Positions 10,985-22,520 of a stretch of DNA of 64,000 bases are shown in pieces. Made by a program: the position numbers and the translations under genes. Numbering within the stretch: the first letter of the stretch is position 1; every line of letters begins with the position of its first letter. The notes below the pieces were generated by a model. It was given only the letters and a program-made list of their open reading frames with translations, was not told where the DNA came from and ran no database searches. Source of the stretch: Torreya grandis (taxonomy: Eukaryota; Streptophyta; Pinopsida; Cupressales; Taxaceae); assembly GCA_037957365.1 (NCBI GenBank), contig JARHVA010008422.1:62501-126500 (forward strand), given 5' to 3'.

Positions 10985-13811
10985 TTTTGGAGGTTCTTTT
11001 GTGATGTCTCTAAGGTGACCAATGTTGTTGATGAGGTGTCATGTGTGTTAGATTAACAATGACAAAGTGTGCTTCAATGTGGTTCAATTTTCCTACATGG
11101 TTTTTCAATGTAATTTATGGATGATATTTATGGTATGGACCTATTTAAAAGACCCTATGGTGTGATATTATTTCTTATAGTGCTTATTTAAGTGAATGTA
11201 ATTCATCAAAATAGTCATATAAATGTCTAAACTCAAGTAGTCATCTTGACAGATAAAGTTGAGTGAGCATATTGGTGACATAATATTTCATAGTGTGAAT
11301 GTTTTAAGATAATATTGATATATTTATTTATTACCCTATGAAATTATATCATATGGTTCAAATTTTAGGTCATGAGGTTAAGCATAGAAAAAGTAATTAA
11401 GGTGCAAAGTTGGCCTCTCAGACATAGTTCACTAAGCTTCTATACTTAGACAAATTTGCAAGAGAAGATCTAAAATTGATAATTTAATTAGATCAAAAAT
11501 ATAATGGTTAGAATTTAATATGATCAGATAAGGATCCAATATCATGGTTCAAATTCAAATAGTCAATATTGTACATGCCAGTGACATGTGTCATAATCAT
11601 AGGGTTTGAGCAACAGATCTATAACGAGCATGAAACCTATTAGTTAGAGATCAATGATGAGCATATGATTGTAAAATTAGAGGTAAAAAATTCATGTTAA
11701 TTCAATTATTCAAATTATTCTTATATTTCACATAGAACTACCAAGTGGCATAAGCACATTGACTGAATGATATATGGTGTGTAGAAGGCATGTAGAGCTG
11801 CCAAGTGACATAATTTTGAGAGCTTAGATCGAAGACCAATGGTGAGTGTTAAAAGATAAAGACAAAGATAATTATAATAATATAAATTGTGTGTATTTTT
11901 TAAATCTTACAGGGATCATGATATGAGGTCAAAGTGTATGATGTTTAACATTTACATAGTGATCATTGAAATTTGAATTTAACAAAGGAAACACTAGTCA
12001 TCAATATTTTGCTTATATCTTTTAATCTAAGATGAATTTGAAGGTGATGTAAAAATAAAAATTTAATATTAATTCAAGGTGAATATATAAAAGTTATTTA
12101 TAATGTTTTAATGTTTTTATGGTCAAATATATTAATCTCCAAAGTTGATTGTGTTTGACTATGTTTTGCAAGTGACCTGAGAAGTATAATTAAAGAGTTA
12201 TTGATAGTATTTTGATGTTTAAAGATGATATAACTAATATAGAGTGTTTTAAAATACATTAATACTATCTATGTGGATTTTATATGTTTGACCAATCCAT
12301 ATTTAGTGTGAATAATTTCTTATAACTTGATTGTCTTTGTTGAATACACTAGCAGATTGAGTGACCTTCCTGTAAAGGTAAGTTAAAGGTGTTATGAACA
12401 TAATTGAAGAATAAAATAAGCATGGAGATGTTATATAAGTATCTAATGCTTATTTTACATAATTTTTTTTCATATTTTCCCCTTGATTAGATATGGAGAG
12501 TCAAAATAGCTTGACTATATTTTGACTATATATGACTAGTTTGAGTGGTCATTTTCAGAGAGTTATTTTCAGTTCTTAGAGCCTATGTTGAAGTCTCTAA
12601 ATCACATGGAGTGTATCATAGGTCATAAAGGTTTAAAAAAATTTATATAATCATATGGATATTTTAATTAATTGAGTGTTTGACTCAGAAGTTTGAGACT
12701 ATGTTTTTTGTGTATAAAAACCCAAAGAGCAAGGATACCTAATTGGTAGCTTCAAGTGTAGAGTTGGTGTTCCAGGTGGCATGGAACCATATGGGAGTAA
12801 TAAAGGAGATATTATAAATAGTTTTTATGTGTTAAAATAATTGTTAAAGGATGATGGTGGTCCAATTAGTCTCACATGTAATGTGTGAGTATGAAGGCCT
12901 AAATGTTTTAAGTCTCACCAAGACCTAATGGTGGTTTGGGGATAATGAGGTAATTCCAAACTCATGAAGAGTGTGGTTATCACATATAACATGTGTTTAT
13001 ACCAATAATATTTTTGGTTCAAATGTGTAAATCATGTTGGCTAACCAATATGGGTTAAAGTAAGAGAGTGGTATAAGTATGAGGTCAAATTGGACTAATT
13101 GTGCTAGTTATGCAAGTGTGGATTCAAGAAAAAGAGAGAAAATTTGAAAGAAAATGCATATGAAATTAAGGACCAAAAGAGAGTGAAGAGTATTATTCAT
13201 GCTTATATAATCAATTTGATATAGGATAACACATAGGTCATTGGACCTAATGAGCCTAGATGAGGCAGTTTGAGTGAGTTAGTCTTAGAGGTAGATTGAG
13301 AGATATTAAAGGAGAAGAGTGAAAACAAAGGTGGTCATCATCAATTGAAGAGTAGAAATAAATGTTTAAGATGATATTATAAGGGTAGTTAATTGGGTGC
13401 TTAGTTTCCTAGGTGTTTAGTTTCTCCTTTCAAGGTAAATCTTGTGAAAGGTCTAGTTGTTATGGGTGTTTGGCTAGATAAGGGAAATAGCTCCTTATGG
13501 GATTCATGTCTCACTAAACTAAGGGATGGGTGTTACTTGATTAGTTGGTGCTGGTATAAATGTTGTATCTTATTTTATAGGACTATATTACATCTTGTAA
13601 GGTTCAATGGGTTTTATACCATAAGAGGGTTTCTCACATATATGATGTTTTCATGTGATGTATGCTCTTATGTATGATTTGGATGTATGTGATTTCATGT
13701 TTATGTTTCTTGATAAATTTTATGTATTTTGAATGTTTAAGAGTTGGGAATTGAATTGGATTATCTTCGATCACTTATTCACACCCCCCCTTAGTGATTG
13801 TACATCTAACA
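10985..13811 (+). repeat. element C 3' LTR
   Basis: Co-linear copy of 5491-8224 with small indels (2827 versus 2734 bp), ending tacatctaaca. Its TATA-like site is tataaaaa at 12713-12720. The open frame 13444-13677 is an LTR shadow without domain support. Confidence 0.85.
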
Positions 13812-13816
13812 CAAAG
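13812..13816 (+). repeat. target-site duplication of element C, right copy
   Basis: caaag is identical to 5486-5490 and joins directly to the resumed 5' LTR of element B. Confidence 0.85.
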
Positions 13817-14325
13817 GCTTGAGTCCTTAGGAAACCAATGTAATTAGCTACCATAACTCAAGTGTGTTGATGATTGTTGGTGAGTCACTATGAGTGTGAT
13901 TATGATTGTAACTACTTGGTTGGGGAAACCAATTGTAAATACTCCTAGATAGAACTTTGTGATTTTATTAATTATTGTTGTGTTATTGTGATTGAGGATA
14001 CTATTGTGATATTGTTATTATTGTACTCAATTGGATAACACAAATTTATATGATTGAGTTGCACAATACATTTATTTATTTAACTTGTGAATCACTTTTA
14101 AATATGATGAATGGAAATTGTGTTGCTTAAATGTTATTGTTTTTATTATGGAAAAAATTATGTTGGTCATCTTATATGTTGTGGTTTAGTTAACTAAATT
14201 TAGGTCCATAGCTACTATGTATTTAATTTTTTGGTTAATAATTAAGTAAAGTGGATGTGTTCAAGTTATATTGTATGTTAGTACACTTTTGTGTGACAAA
14301 ACCAATGGGAATCAGTCCCTTATTA
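13817..14325 (+). repeat. element B 5' LTR, right part
   Basis: From gcttgagtccttagg onward the sequence matches 25856-26358. Shared landmarks are aactcaagtgtgttgatgat, agaactttgtga and ttgtatgttagtacactt. Similarity stops near gtccctt (14316-14322 and about 26350-26356). The LTR may really extend to about 14454 (aacccaaca), in which case the 3' copy is truncated. The TATA position matching 25973 has decayed to tgtaaata here (13934). Confidence 0.65.
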
Positions 14326-15420
14326 TGTGCTTTGGGTGAGCACATGAGAACTTGTTCTTATATGAAACACCAATGTGCTAGCACATTGGGTTTTTAGTCA
14401 CTTTAGTGTGTGACTAAAGAAAGTTATGCCTAAATAGAGAAAATAAACCCAACATTTTATTTCTATTGTTGGGACCCATATCACTTTCCTAGATGATGGA
14501 ATATGCTTGAATGATTTTCACTTGAGAACATTGAGCTATGGATTACTAGTGTTGAGAATAAATTTGTAGTACCATTTATTGAACTTAGAATCTCTATAAG
14601 CACATGGGTTAAATAGAATATATACAATACATTATATGAGACATTATTTATGGAGGTACCTATTCATCTACATGTTTGGATCATATTCGATGCTCAATAT
14701 CAATCAATAAAACATAGATGAAAGAAATTTTAAACACTAGAGTGTCAGACAAATCTAACATAGTTGGGAGTGCCTTGGATGCATCTTGTTGATGTTTGGT
14801 GGCATAGGGTCTTGAATAGTTACATCTTTGAGTACATAATTTTGACTTATTCTTGTCCAAAGGAAGCTCTATTTGATTTTTTTTTAGAACTACATGGTTG
14901 ATATCTCAGACATTTTTCATTGGAGGTGAATAATATCTTTATAGATTCTAAACTTTTGAGACTTTTTCCATGGAAGGATAAACTCTTCCTTACATGAACA
15001 ATATAGTTGGTGGGGGAATACATGGTTACTGATGAAGTAGAATTGTTGGTTTTGTATGGTAGCTAGTCAGTGGGAATTATGAAAGCATAAATATGATGAA
15101 TATCAGTAAAGTTTTATGGGTGGAAATGATCTAGGAATGGGACATGAGGAATCAAGAAGTGTTGTAAGGGTTCTTAGGAAAGCAGAAGAGCATAAAGACT
15201 CCACAACTTTTGGACTGCAACCATTTCCATCTCTAGTATATATGAGAGAAGTAATCTAGGAAGTGGTGACTAAAAAAATTGAGTTAGATAGACCCATTTC
15301 CCCACCCACAATGTGATCTCATACTTTTGATTTAGATGATATAATTATACAAAACCAAGATGTAGATAATATAGAGTCAAACATTGAATTTGTGAGATAA
15401 AACTTAGTAGAAAAAGTTTT
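14326..15420 (+). other. element B leader / 5' interior
   Basis: No recognisable PBS or domain. Some weak coding character appears in a broken plus-strand frame after about 15100, which may be the start of gag. Confidence 0.4.
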
Positions 15421-15424
15421 ATAT

Positions 15425-17098
15425 ATGAGTGTATTGGCTTTCTCTTTTCATTTACAAAGTAATTCAATGGCCCAACTTGGAATATCTAGTAGGCCCAACA
15501 TAACTAGTGGGGAAATTACTAGACTAGCTATAATTACTCAACCTAGCTCAATGCCTAATGTCTTGGGTACTTATACTATTGTGGGAGGCATTAGAGGTGG
15601 ATTTGGTGGTGGTTCAACTAGTAGACTGGGAAGAGGTACAAGAGGTAGTGGTGGACTCCCCATAACAAAAAGGGAGGGATTAGAAGTGTTTCTCAATATC
15701 CACCATTGAAATCACCTTAACTAGAAATAGTATACTATGAAATGATGCTCCATTTTCTAGAGTATCAAGGTGTGGATAATGCCATAGAGCATGTTCACAA
15801 GTGTGAACTCATTTAGTGAGCATATGACATAAATTATTCTAAAAAAAACCACCTAGCTTGAAACCACCCTTAGAGACCATGCACATAAGTGGTACCAAAA
15901 GTATGATCCTCAACAAGCTATAGTAGATTATGATGGACTTAAGGTATCACTCCTCTAGGAATTTGACATTCAAGAGTTTGAGTAACATAGTATAGTTTCA
16001 CTGACAAATATCAAGCAAGAACTCACTGAGTGCATGTGTGAGTAAGATGCATGTTTCAACACTTCTCTTAAATATATCTTTTGAGATAAATGCTGCTCAA
16101 CACACTCAATGGTTTGGGGGAGGTTTTTTACTCCCATTTATATGAAACTTGTCTCATACAACTTTTACCAACCCACACAAGGCCTTATAAAATACCCTTC
16201 ACATCGAAGCTATTAATAGTATTGATATAGGGACTAGTCCATGGAGGCTCAAATTATTTCAATGGCAACTCAAAAATAAAATATTATTGCACACTTCTTT
16301 CATGAAAACTATAGTGGATTATGGTGTGTTGACTATGAGTCTAAAGGCCATAGCTAGAATAATCTTTGTAAAAACATATGAGCCATGCTGAATCAATCTT
16401 GTGAAATCTACCAAGAATAGCATGATGTTCAAGATTATATTCTACTATAATGTGCTAATCAATCAAAGGTGTCAACTTATTATAAGATATGTGATGTATA
16501 TACTCATGATACCAATGATTATCATCTCATTAGTGACATTCATGAATTATGCACATGTGGTATGAATTAGACCTTCATTGAAAATAATTAAGAGAATGGA
16601 TGTGGTTTTCATGGGCAACATCAAGGTTGAGGACATGGAGGTGGACACTTTTTACCACAAATTTTTTATAAGTGTGGTTCCCCTAAACTATACTAGTGCA
16701 AATGTCTATTCTATCCTACATGTTCCTTTTGTAAAAATGAGAACCATCTAGAGGAGTGCCCTAACTTGTACATATCTATTATGAAGGAAAGAAATGAGAA
16801 GGTTACAAACATGATACATATTGAAAAACCACACAAGAGACCACACCCTATCACTCTGATGGGCACTAAAGTTAATATTACAACATAAAGTGGTGGTCAG
16901 TCCTAGTCTATGTCCAATCCACCTATTAAGAAATTTCATCATGAGGAGCTTCATGATACTCATTATATTGATGCTAAAAAATATGAGGAAATCCAAGACA
17001 CTATGAACTTGATAAGAGAATTTCAAGGAGATATCTAGTTCCATAAGGATTTTGATGCTAATGAATGTGTTGATATATAGAGAGCCATAAACCATCAC
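15425..17098 (+). pseudogene. Ty3/gypsy gag remnant with zinc knuckle (element B)
   Basis: The open stretch 15425-15709 ends in a Gly/Arg-rich segment (GGIRGGFGGG, then GRGTRGSGG), typical of nucleic-acid-binding parts of gag. Downstream, 15720-16110 holds a degenerate Retrotrans_gag core: TLRDHAHKWYQKYDP, then LTNIKQELTECMCE, matching the family pattern of L-x-A-xx-W followed by KQ-xx-E. Near 16703-16760 the zinc-knuckle region reads CSFCKNENHLEECPN, one residue short of the usual C-x2-C-x4-H-x4-C spacing. A charged tail follows to about 17090. Several stops and frame changes. The minus ORF 16748-17098 is a shadow. Confidence 0.65.
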
Positions 17099-17199
17099 GA
17101 CAAATTATGGGATGAATTTTAAGAGATATAAAAATGATTACTCAATGAGGAAATTGCATAATTATTACAAAAGTAGCTAAGGCATCATATACCAAGGAT

Positions 17200-17560
17200 T
17201 AAGATACTCCTATCTAACCAAGTCTAGAAGGGGACACCAAGATATTGGTTAATGCTACCATAGATGGATGGGTTATTTAGGATATCTTAGTTAATACTAT
17301 AATTGAAGTTAATGTTCTCACAAAGAATGCCTAGCAAAAGATGGATATCCCATATTTTCAACCTTCACCTCATGTGTTATTCATGGCTAACAAGATCCAC
17401 ACTTTTCCCATTAGTGTACTTAAATATTTCAATGTGGATATCCTTAGTGTTACATTCAAATCTGACTTGAAATTCATAGTGTTGGATGAGACTGATGACT
17501 TCCAAGATCTATTAGGTTATCCATGGTGTTACACTAATAATGTTTATTGAGTATTAAATA
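17200..17560 (+). pseudogene. Ty3/gypsy protease remnant (element B)
   Basis: The translation gives DGWVI, then ILVNTIIEVNVLTK. This fits the ILVDTGxxxNVLS catalytic region with the active-site DTG lost to NTI. The 69-residue ORF 17341-17550 covers the C-terminal half and ends near LLGYPWCY, the LGRPW closing motif. It lies directly after gag. Without the catalytic Asp it cannot be active. Confidence 0.6.
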
Positions 17561-18770
17561 GTGGTACATTAAATTTGAAAATTATGATCAACATATGGTC
17601 ATTGCATTGGACCATGCTCATGTGCCTCCCTATGTTAAACTAATCAATGAATGATGAGGACATAAACCACATTTATAATTTCATAACTTAAGGAAATGAA
17701 TTTCATGACCCCATCTTTGATGGCATCTTACTATGGATGGATTGACAATCCCTATCTAACACCACTAGTAATGCTTATGATTATTGGACTCAAGGTGGCT
17801 ATGATCTAACTAGGAGAATATGTGGTGATATAGGCATTCATGATGATAATTGGTAAAAGTATAACAAATTCCTTAAATTTGTTCATCTCTTTCATGGATA
17901 AATCATGGATACATCACCTATAAGGTTAGATGAATCTCCAAATTTCCATGGTAAAATGGAGGTCCATGAATTTGTATAGTAGTTGGAAGCCTTTTATGAC
18001 TCTAACATTAATCAAGTACGATTAATAATTCATATTTTTGATGGCATAGCTTCTTAGTGGTGGTAAACTCATTAGGAACATTTGATTAATTGGGATCATG
18101 TACGTTCTTATTTGCACAATCGATTTCACCATGATAATCATATACATGATGCTATCAATTATAGTAGTATTTAAACTCCAAAAACTCACCTTGATGTTTG
18201 TGAGATAATGTGGATGACAAATGAAAATTTATTTGTAGAGTACCTATGGGTACAAATTTTTTATGGCACTCTATGCACTTGGGATAGAGTATGGTATGTC
18301 TAAAAAGAGCACCATATAGATACATATTTTTGGCATATGCTTAAGAGTAACCTGATTTTTGTGCAATCATATTCATCCCCTTAAATGGATTTATGTCGTA
18401 CACTATAAGTTATGCATCAAGATATCATAGGTGACCCAACCCCCATTAAAGATCAGATTTGAAGCATATATGGCATATTAGAAGAAGGATTGACTATTTT
18501 TCATGAGCCTAATGAGAAAGCATCCTTTCCATCACATGAACCTATAATGAATCATACACCAAGAGAATAAATTTTAAAGGGTAAGCATAAAGTTGTGTTT
18601 TAGGCTAATGAAGGTGATTGATCTAATCCACTTGACCAATCAATTGATCATTTGTATATACATAGAGTATGGTGCTCACAATGTTTATGACACCATTCAA
18701 GATGAACATCACCCATACTTGGATCCACTCTAGACCATTTAGTGTAATATTGGCATAAAATAAATGCCCA
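17561..18770 (+). pseudogene. extra gag-like block between protease and RT (element B)
   Basis: Protease and RT are normally separated by a short linker. Here about 1.2 kb intervenes. At 17910-18170 it encodes SPNFHGKMEVHEFV, then LEAFYDS and a stretch with INWDHVRSYLHNRFHH. This resembles the FxGxxxxxEFxxWLxxxExxF...WxxxxxxLxxRF layout of a Retrotrans_gag core, different from the gag at 15.7-16.1 kb. Stops fall at positions where the family has Gln or Trp. It could be a fragment of another element inserted into B or a second gag module. The joins are not visible. No LTRs or target duplications were found around it. Confidence 0.5.
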
Positions 18771-19640
18771 ATATGGCTATCATGGGGGATTACTAGTTTG
18801 AAACCAAGATCACTATGGCATTTGAGCTATTGAAAGAGTATCAGGATGTATTCTCATATAACTATATTGAGATGAAGGGTATGAATTCTTCTCTGGGTAA
18901 AATTCACATCAAGTTGGTAGAAGGCACTCAACCAGTTAGAAAGAGACCTTATCAAATGAATCCCAATTTACTATTCATTCCAAAGAAGATATAAATAACA
19001 TGTTGCATGTGGGAGTCATTAATCCTATCGATAAGTCTGAGTGGGTGAGTCCTATGGTAATAAGTATCAAAAAGGATGTATGTATATAGATTTATGTGGA
19101 ATATATATTACTTAATGCTAATTAAATGACCAACCATTTCTCAACACCTTTCACTAAATATATCCTCAAATACATTATTGGATGTGAAATTTATACCTTT
19201 AAAAATGGATTCTTTGGGTACCATCAAGTTCAGATCATAGAATAAGATAATCCCAAGATGAAATTTGAAACTAAGTGGGGGTATTTTTCTTATAATGTCA
19301 TGCCATTTGGATTGAAGAATTCCCTTGTTGTGTTCTCCCAGATCATAGTTGAAGCTTTAAAGGACTTTATCCATAAGTTCTTTTAGGTCTATCTTGATGA
19401 CTAGACAATCTACAACTTAGTGAAGAACCATTATTCCAATCTTCATCTCATGCTTGAGCACTATCAAAATCTTTAGATTTCTCTTCATTTGAAGAAATGT
19501 ATTTTTTCTACCCCATTAAAAAATTTTGTTGGTCATGTTATCCATCATGATGGATTTTAGTATACCCAACAAAGATCACCATCATCCTCTAACTACCATC
19601 ATTGATCACCTAGTGAGAGGTTCATGGATTCTTAGGGTAT
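18771..19640 (+). pseudogene. Ty3/gypsy reverse transcriptase remnant (element B)
   Basis: RT copies the element RNA into DNA. Visible motifs in order: LLKEYQDVFSYNYIEMKGMN (18823-18882), VRKRPYQMNPN, VINPIDKSEWVSPMVIS, FFGYHQVQI, VMPFGLKN, and the catalytic box VYLDD at 19387-19401. This is flanked by TAG on both sides (19384-19386 and 19402-19404), where the family has Gln and Trp. The domain then continues through HLKKCIFSTP and FVGHVI. Nearly the whole domain is present but with many stops. It is the clearest evidence that B is Ty3/gypsy. Confidence 0.85.
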
Positions 19641-20110
19641 ACTAGATATTATATAAATTTTATTTGTGGATATGATAGTATTGTTACACCTCTAGAGGAG
19701 TTACTAAAATATAATGGTCAATTCATTTAGACTAGTGCTCACCAAGAAGCCTTTGTTTCATTAAAGGATAAGCTTACCACCTCAATCATTCTCTAGTTTC
19801 TAGACTAGATGAAGCCTTTCCACATCCATATAGATGCTTCTAGTATGGTATTTGATTCTATACTTTCTCAACCTAGTGAGGTTAGCTTAGATCACCTTAT
19901 ATACTTTGTAAGTTCAAAGTTTAATCTAGCCAAACAAAACAATACAACTATAGAGTGTGAGACATTATCTATCATCTATTCCCTCTAAGAGTCTTAATAG
20001 TACTAGCTAGAAACTCCATTTGTCTTCTTCATGGACCATGAGGAATTAAATTAATTGGTTAGAAAATTAGTATTACATGGTCACATTTTCTAGTGAATTT
20101 TGGTATTTCA
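19641..20110 (+). pseudogene. RNase H remnant (element B)
   Basis: After RT, the reading KPFHIHIDASSMVF (about 19811) fits the plant retroelement RNase H start, with the D-x-S metal-binding region. LIYFVSSKFNLAKQNN and TIECETLSIIYSL follow, matching the YxSRxLxxAExNYxxxExExLAxVxxL region. It removes RNA from the hybrid during replication. Stops are present. Confidence 0.7.
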
Positions 20111-20389
20111 AAAATTCTAGTTTTTAATTATGGTCAATATTGGTAGGGCCAATTTTAGTCTAGACCATCTTTCATGAATTGAATATAACAAACTGATGCA
20201 CACCATAGAAGATGATCTACCTAACATGAATTTGTTCCATGTCTTATACATCCCTAAGTAATTACAAGATATTTCTAACTTTTTAAATACCACCTCAGCC
20301 CTAGCTCACCTCAGCACTCCAAAAAAGAAGCATCTTATTGTTCAAGATATTCCATTCTAGTTTATAGGGGGAGACCTTAATAAAATTAG

Positions 20390-21440
20390 TTAGGGTGAAG
20401 TGATCTAATGTTTTTTTATGAAAGATGAGTGTGTTAACCTCCATGAGGTCCATGAAGGTGTTGTTGGAGGAAATTATGTTTGTGAAGCTACTACACAAAA
20501 GGTTCTTTTGGATATCATATGGTGGCCTACCCTATTTAAGTATGCTAAGATTTACACATGCTAGTGTAACATTTTCTAGCTTGTTGGAAATCCAAAGAGG
20601 AGGGATGTGATTTCCCTTCATCTTATTTTTTCTCAAGAACCTTTTGAAAAATGGGCCATTGACTTCATTGGTCCCATTAACCCAGTAGGAAGGCATACTG
20701 GCACACACTATGTTATCATTAATATTAATTATCTAACTCATTAGGTTGAATATATGCTAACATGAGATTATAAAACTATTATTGATACCAAATTCACTTG
20801 GGAGAATATCATTACCAGGTTTGGTTAACCATTGAGTTTCACTAGTGATCAAGGTACCCACTTCCTTAACAAGATTATCCATGTCCTATTGTAGAGTTCA
20901 TGATTACCCACCATAAGATAAAACTTTATCATCCCCAAGATAATGGTATAACTAAGGCATTCAAAAATAAATTGGGCACTAATTTGACCAATATATGTAA
21001 TATTAGATGTAATGACTAGGATGATTGTGTGTCTATAGTATAATGGGCTTACTAAACCACTTAAATGTGATTAAATAAGAGCACAACATTAAACCTTATG
21101 TTAGGTAGCAAAGCATTTATTCTAATGGAATTATATGTTCCTAATCTTTGCATTACATTCTTAGGATGAATGGATGATGAAGCATCCTTGAAATATTAGC
21201 TCAATTTTTTATTTTAGATAGGTGAAACTTGATTTCTCATACACTAGAGTCAAGGAGTGGAGAAATACAAATATAAAGCTTGACATGATCGATATCTGAA
21301 GTATAAGACTTTTGATCTTGGCTTGCAAGTTTTAGTATATGACTCCAAGTTTGTGTTCCACTATGGAAAGCTTCATGTGCACTAGGATGGCCCCTTCATA
21401 ATTAATAATATTTGTCCCACTAATGTGTGCAAGTAAAATC
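20390..21440 (+). pseudogene. Ty3/gypsy integrase remnant (element B)
   Basis: Integrase inserts the cDNA into the chromosome. The N-terminal zinc region is visible at 20425-20620: VHEGVVGGNYVCEATTQKVL, then WWPTLFKYAK and a C-x-x-C region. One His is replaced by Asn. The catalytic core follows in shifted frames: FEKWAIDFIGPINPVGRHTG, then SFTSDQGTHF (second Asp), then KLYHPQDNGITKAFKNKLGT (third acidic position altered). A C-terminal part reads FHYGKLHVH and DGPF at about 21358-21396. No chromodomain was seen. ORFs 20301-20498 (minus) and 20425-20610 (plus) are shadows or pieces of this domain. Confidence 0.75.
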
Positions 21441-22520
21441 ATTTATATGGCTAATTTATTCTTACTCATTTCCATGGTAGTCAGTTGTGATGTTATTCTC
21501 TAAATGAGTCTTTCCTCTTTGTACTAATAAGACATATTCCATTATCTTAATTTAGTATTTCCCTTGTTTTCAATTAAGTGGAATACTAATTGTGCACCAT
21601 TTAGTGGTTTTATAGTCAACACTTAAATTTTATACTTTTTTATATTATTGTGGAGGACCACAAATAACTATTAATGTGGAGTAAAGGTGCATAAGTAAAA
21701 GTGCATAAGGATAAAAGGGTGCATAGGATGTGATGCATAATCACAATCTAGTTAAGGTAAAGGATGCTTTCTACACTTGGAATGGAAAACATTAAAAATT
21801 ATTTAAAGCTGTCATGCAATTCAAGAAAAGCAGGGGAAGGGACATGTAATTAATACAAAGAGAATAGAGGTTATGGAAAGTTTTCCAATACCACATTATG
21901 GTAATAATGTTAGTCATATTTATTATGTGAAATGATGGTTGAGGAGGTAGGGTAGTAAATGCAAGTTACCCCCTTGAGCCTATAAAATGATAAACAAATG
22001 TCATTTTAATTTTTACTATTTCTATGATTATGAACTTATTGAGCCAAAGAAGCAAATTCAAGCTATTGTACAATGATTTCCAATATTCTAGATGAATGGA
22101 AAGTGATGAATTTAGGTTATTTTTAGGTCTTAAAGTGTGTATATCTAAGAGGAATAGAAAGGGTAAATGAATTTAAAATATGTGTGGAATTTCTAGAGTT
22201 ATAGGTTGTAGAGGTTGACATCTACCATTATAGGGCATTAAATCAAGAGAGCCAAAGTAGTTACATAACAAAACACATATTCCTTTAGAAACATTGGATG
22301 GCCATGCCTCAACCTTCAAACTCCATGAAGGGTGATGTAGCCAAATAAAAAGGCTACAAAAAGTGAACCATTGCATGTGATTCTATAGGAATAAGAGTTG
22401 AGTGTGGGTGGATAGATGGTATTGATTAGAAAATAAGTGATAGAAGAACTAGGAGCATAAATGAGACACATAGAGATAGAAATAGTATGCCAAAAAAATA
22501 ATAAATTTGTGCCCCCTCCA
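21441..22520 (+). other. element B spacer after integrase
   Basis: No domain recognised. The minus-strand ORFs 22173-22376 and 22316-22591 show no family features and overlap the start of a plus-strand coding-like region. Confidence 0.45.

Larger units (their letters stand above)
5491..13811 (+). mobile_element. Element C: non-autonomous long-LTR, gag-only retrotransposon
   Basis: Complete LTR element: 5' LTR 5491-8224, PBS 8227-8238, gag-like interior, polypurine tract 10972-10981, 3' LTR 10985-13811, flanked by the exact 5-bp duplication caaag. The LTRs (2734 and 2827 bp) are as long as the whole 2.76-kb interior. The interior encodes a coiled-coil and multi-zinc-knuckle gag remnant and then about 1.1 kb without coding signal. 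There is no protease, RT or integrase. The tRNA-Met-type PBS and multiple zinc knuckles suggest a relation to copia (SIRE-like) elements, which is inference. The LTR copies differ at many positions, so the insertion is old but younger than B. Confidence 0.85.

Noticed and set aside
14455..21440. Endogenous pararetrovirus (Caulimoviridae-like) origin of the RT at 19 kb
   Set aside because: RNase H is followed by a clear integrase and the region is bounded by LTRs. No movement-protein-like sequence was seen. Ty3/gypsy explains it fully.
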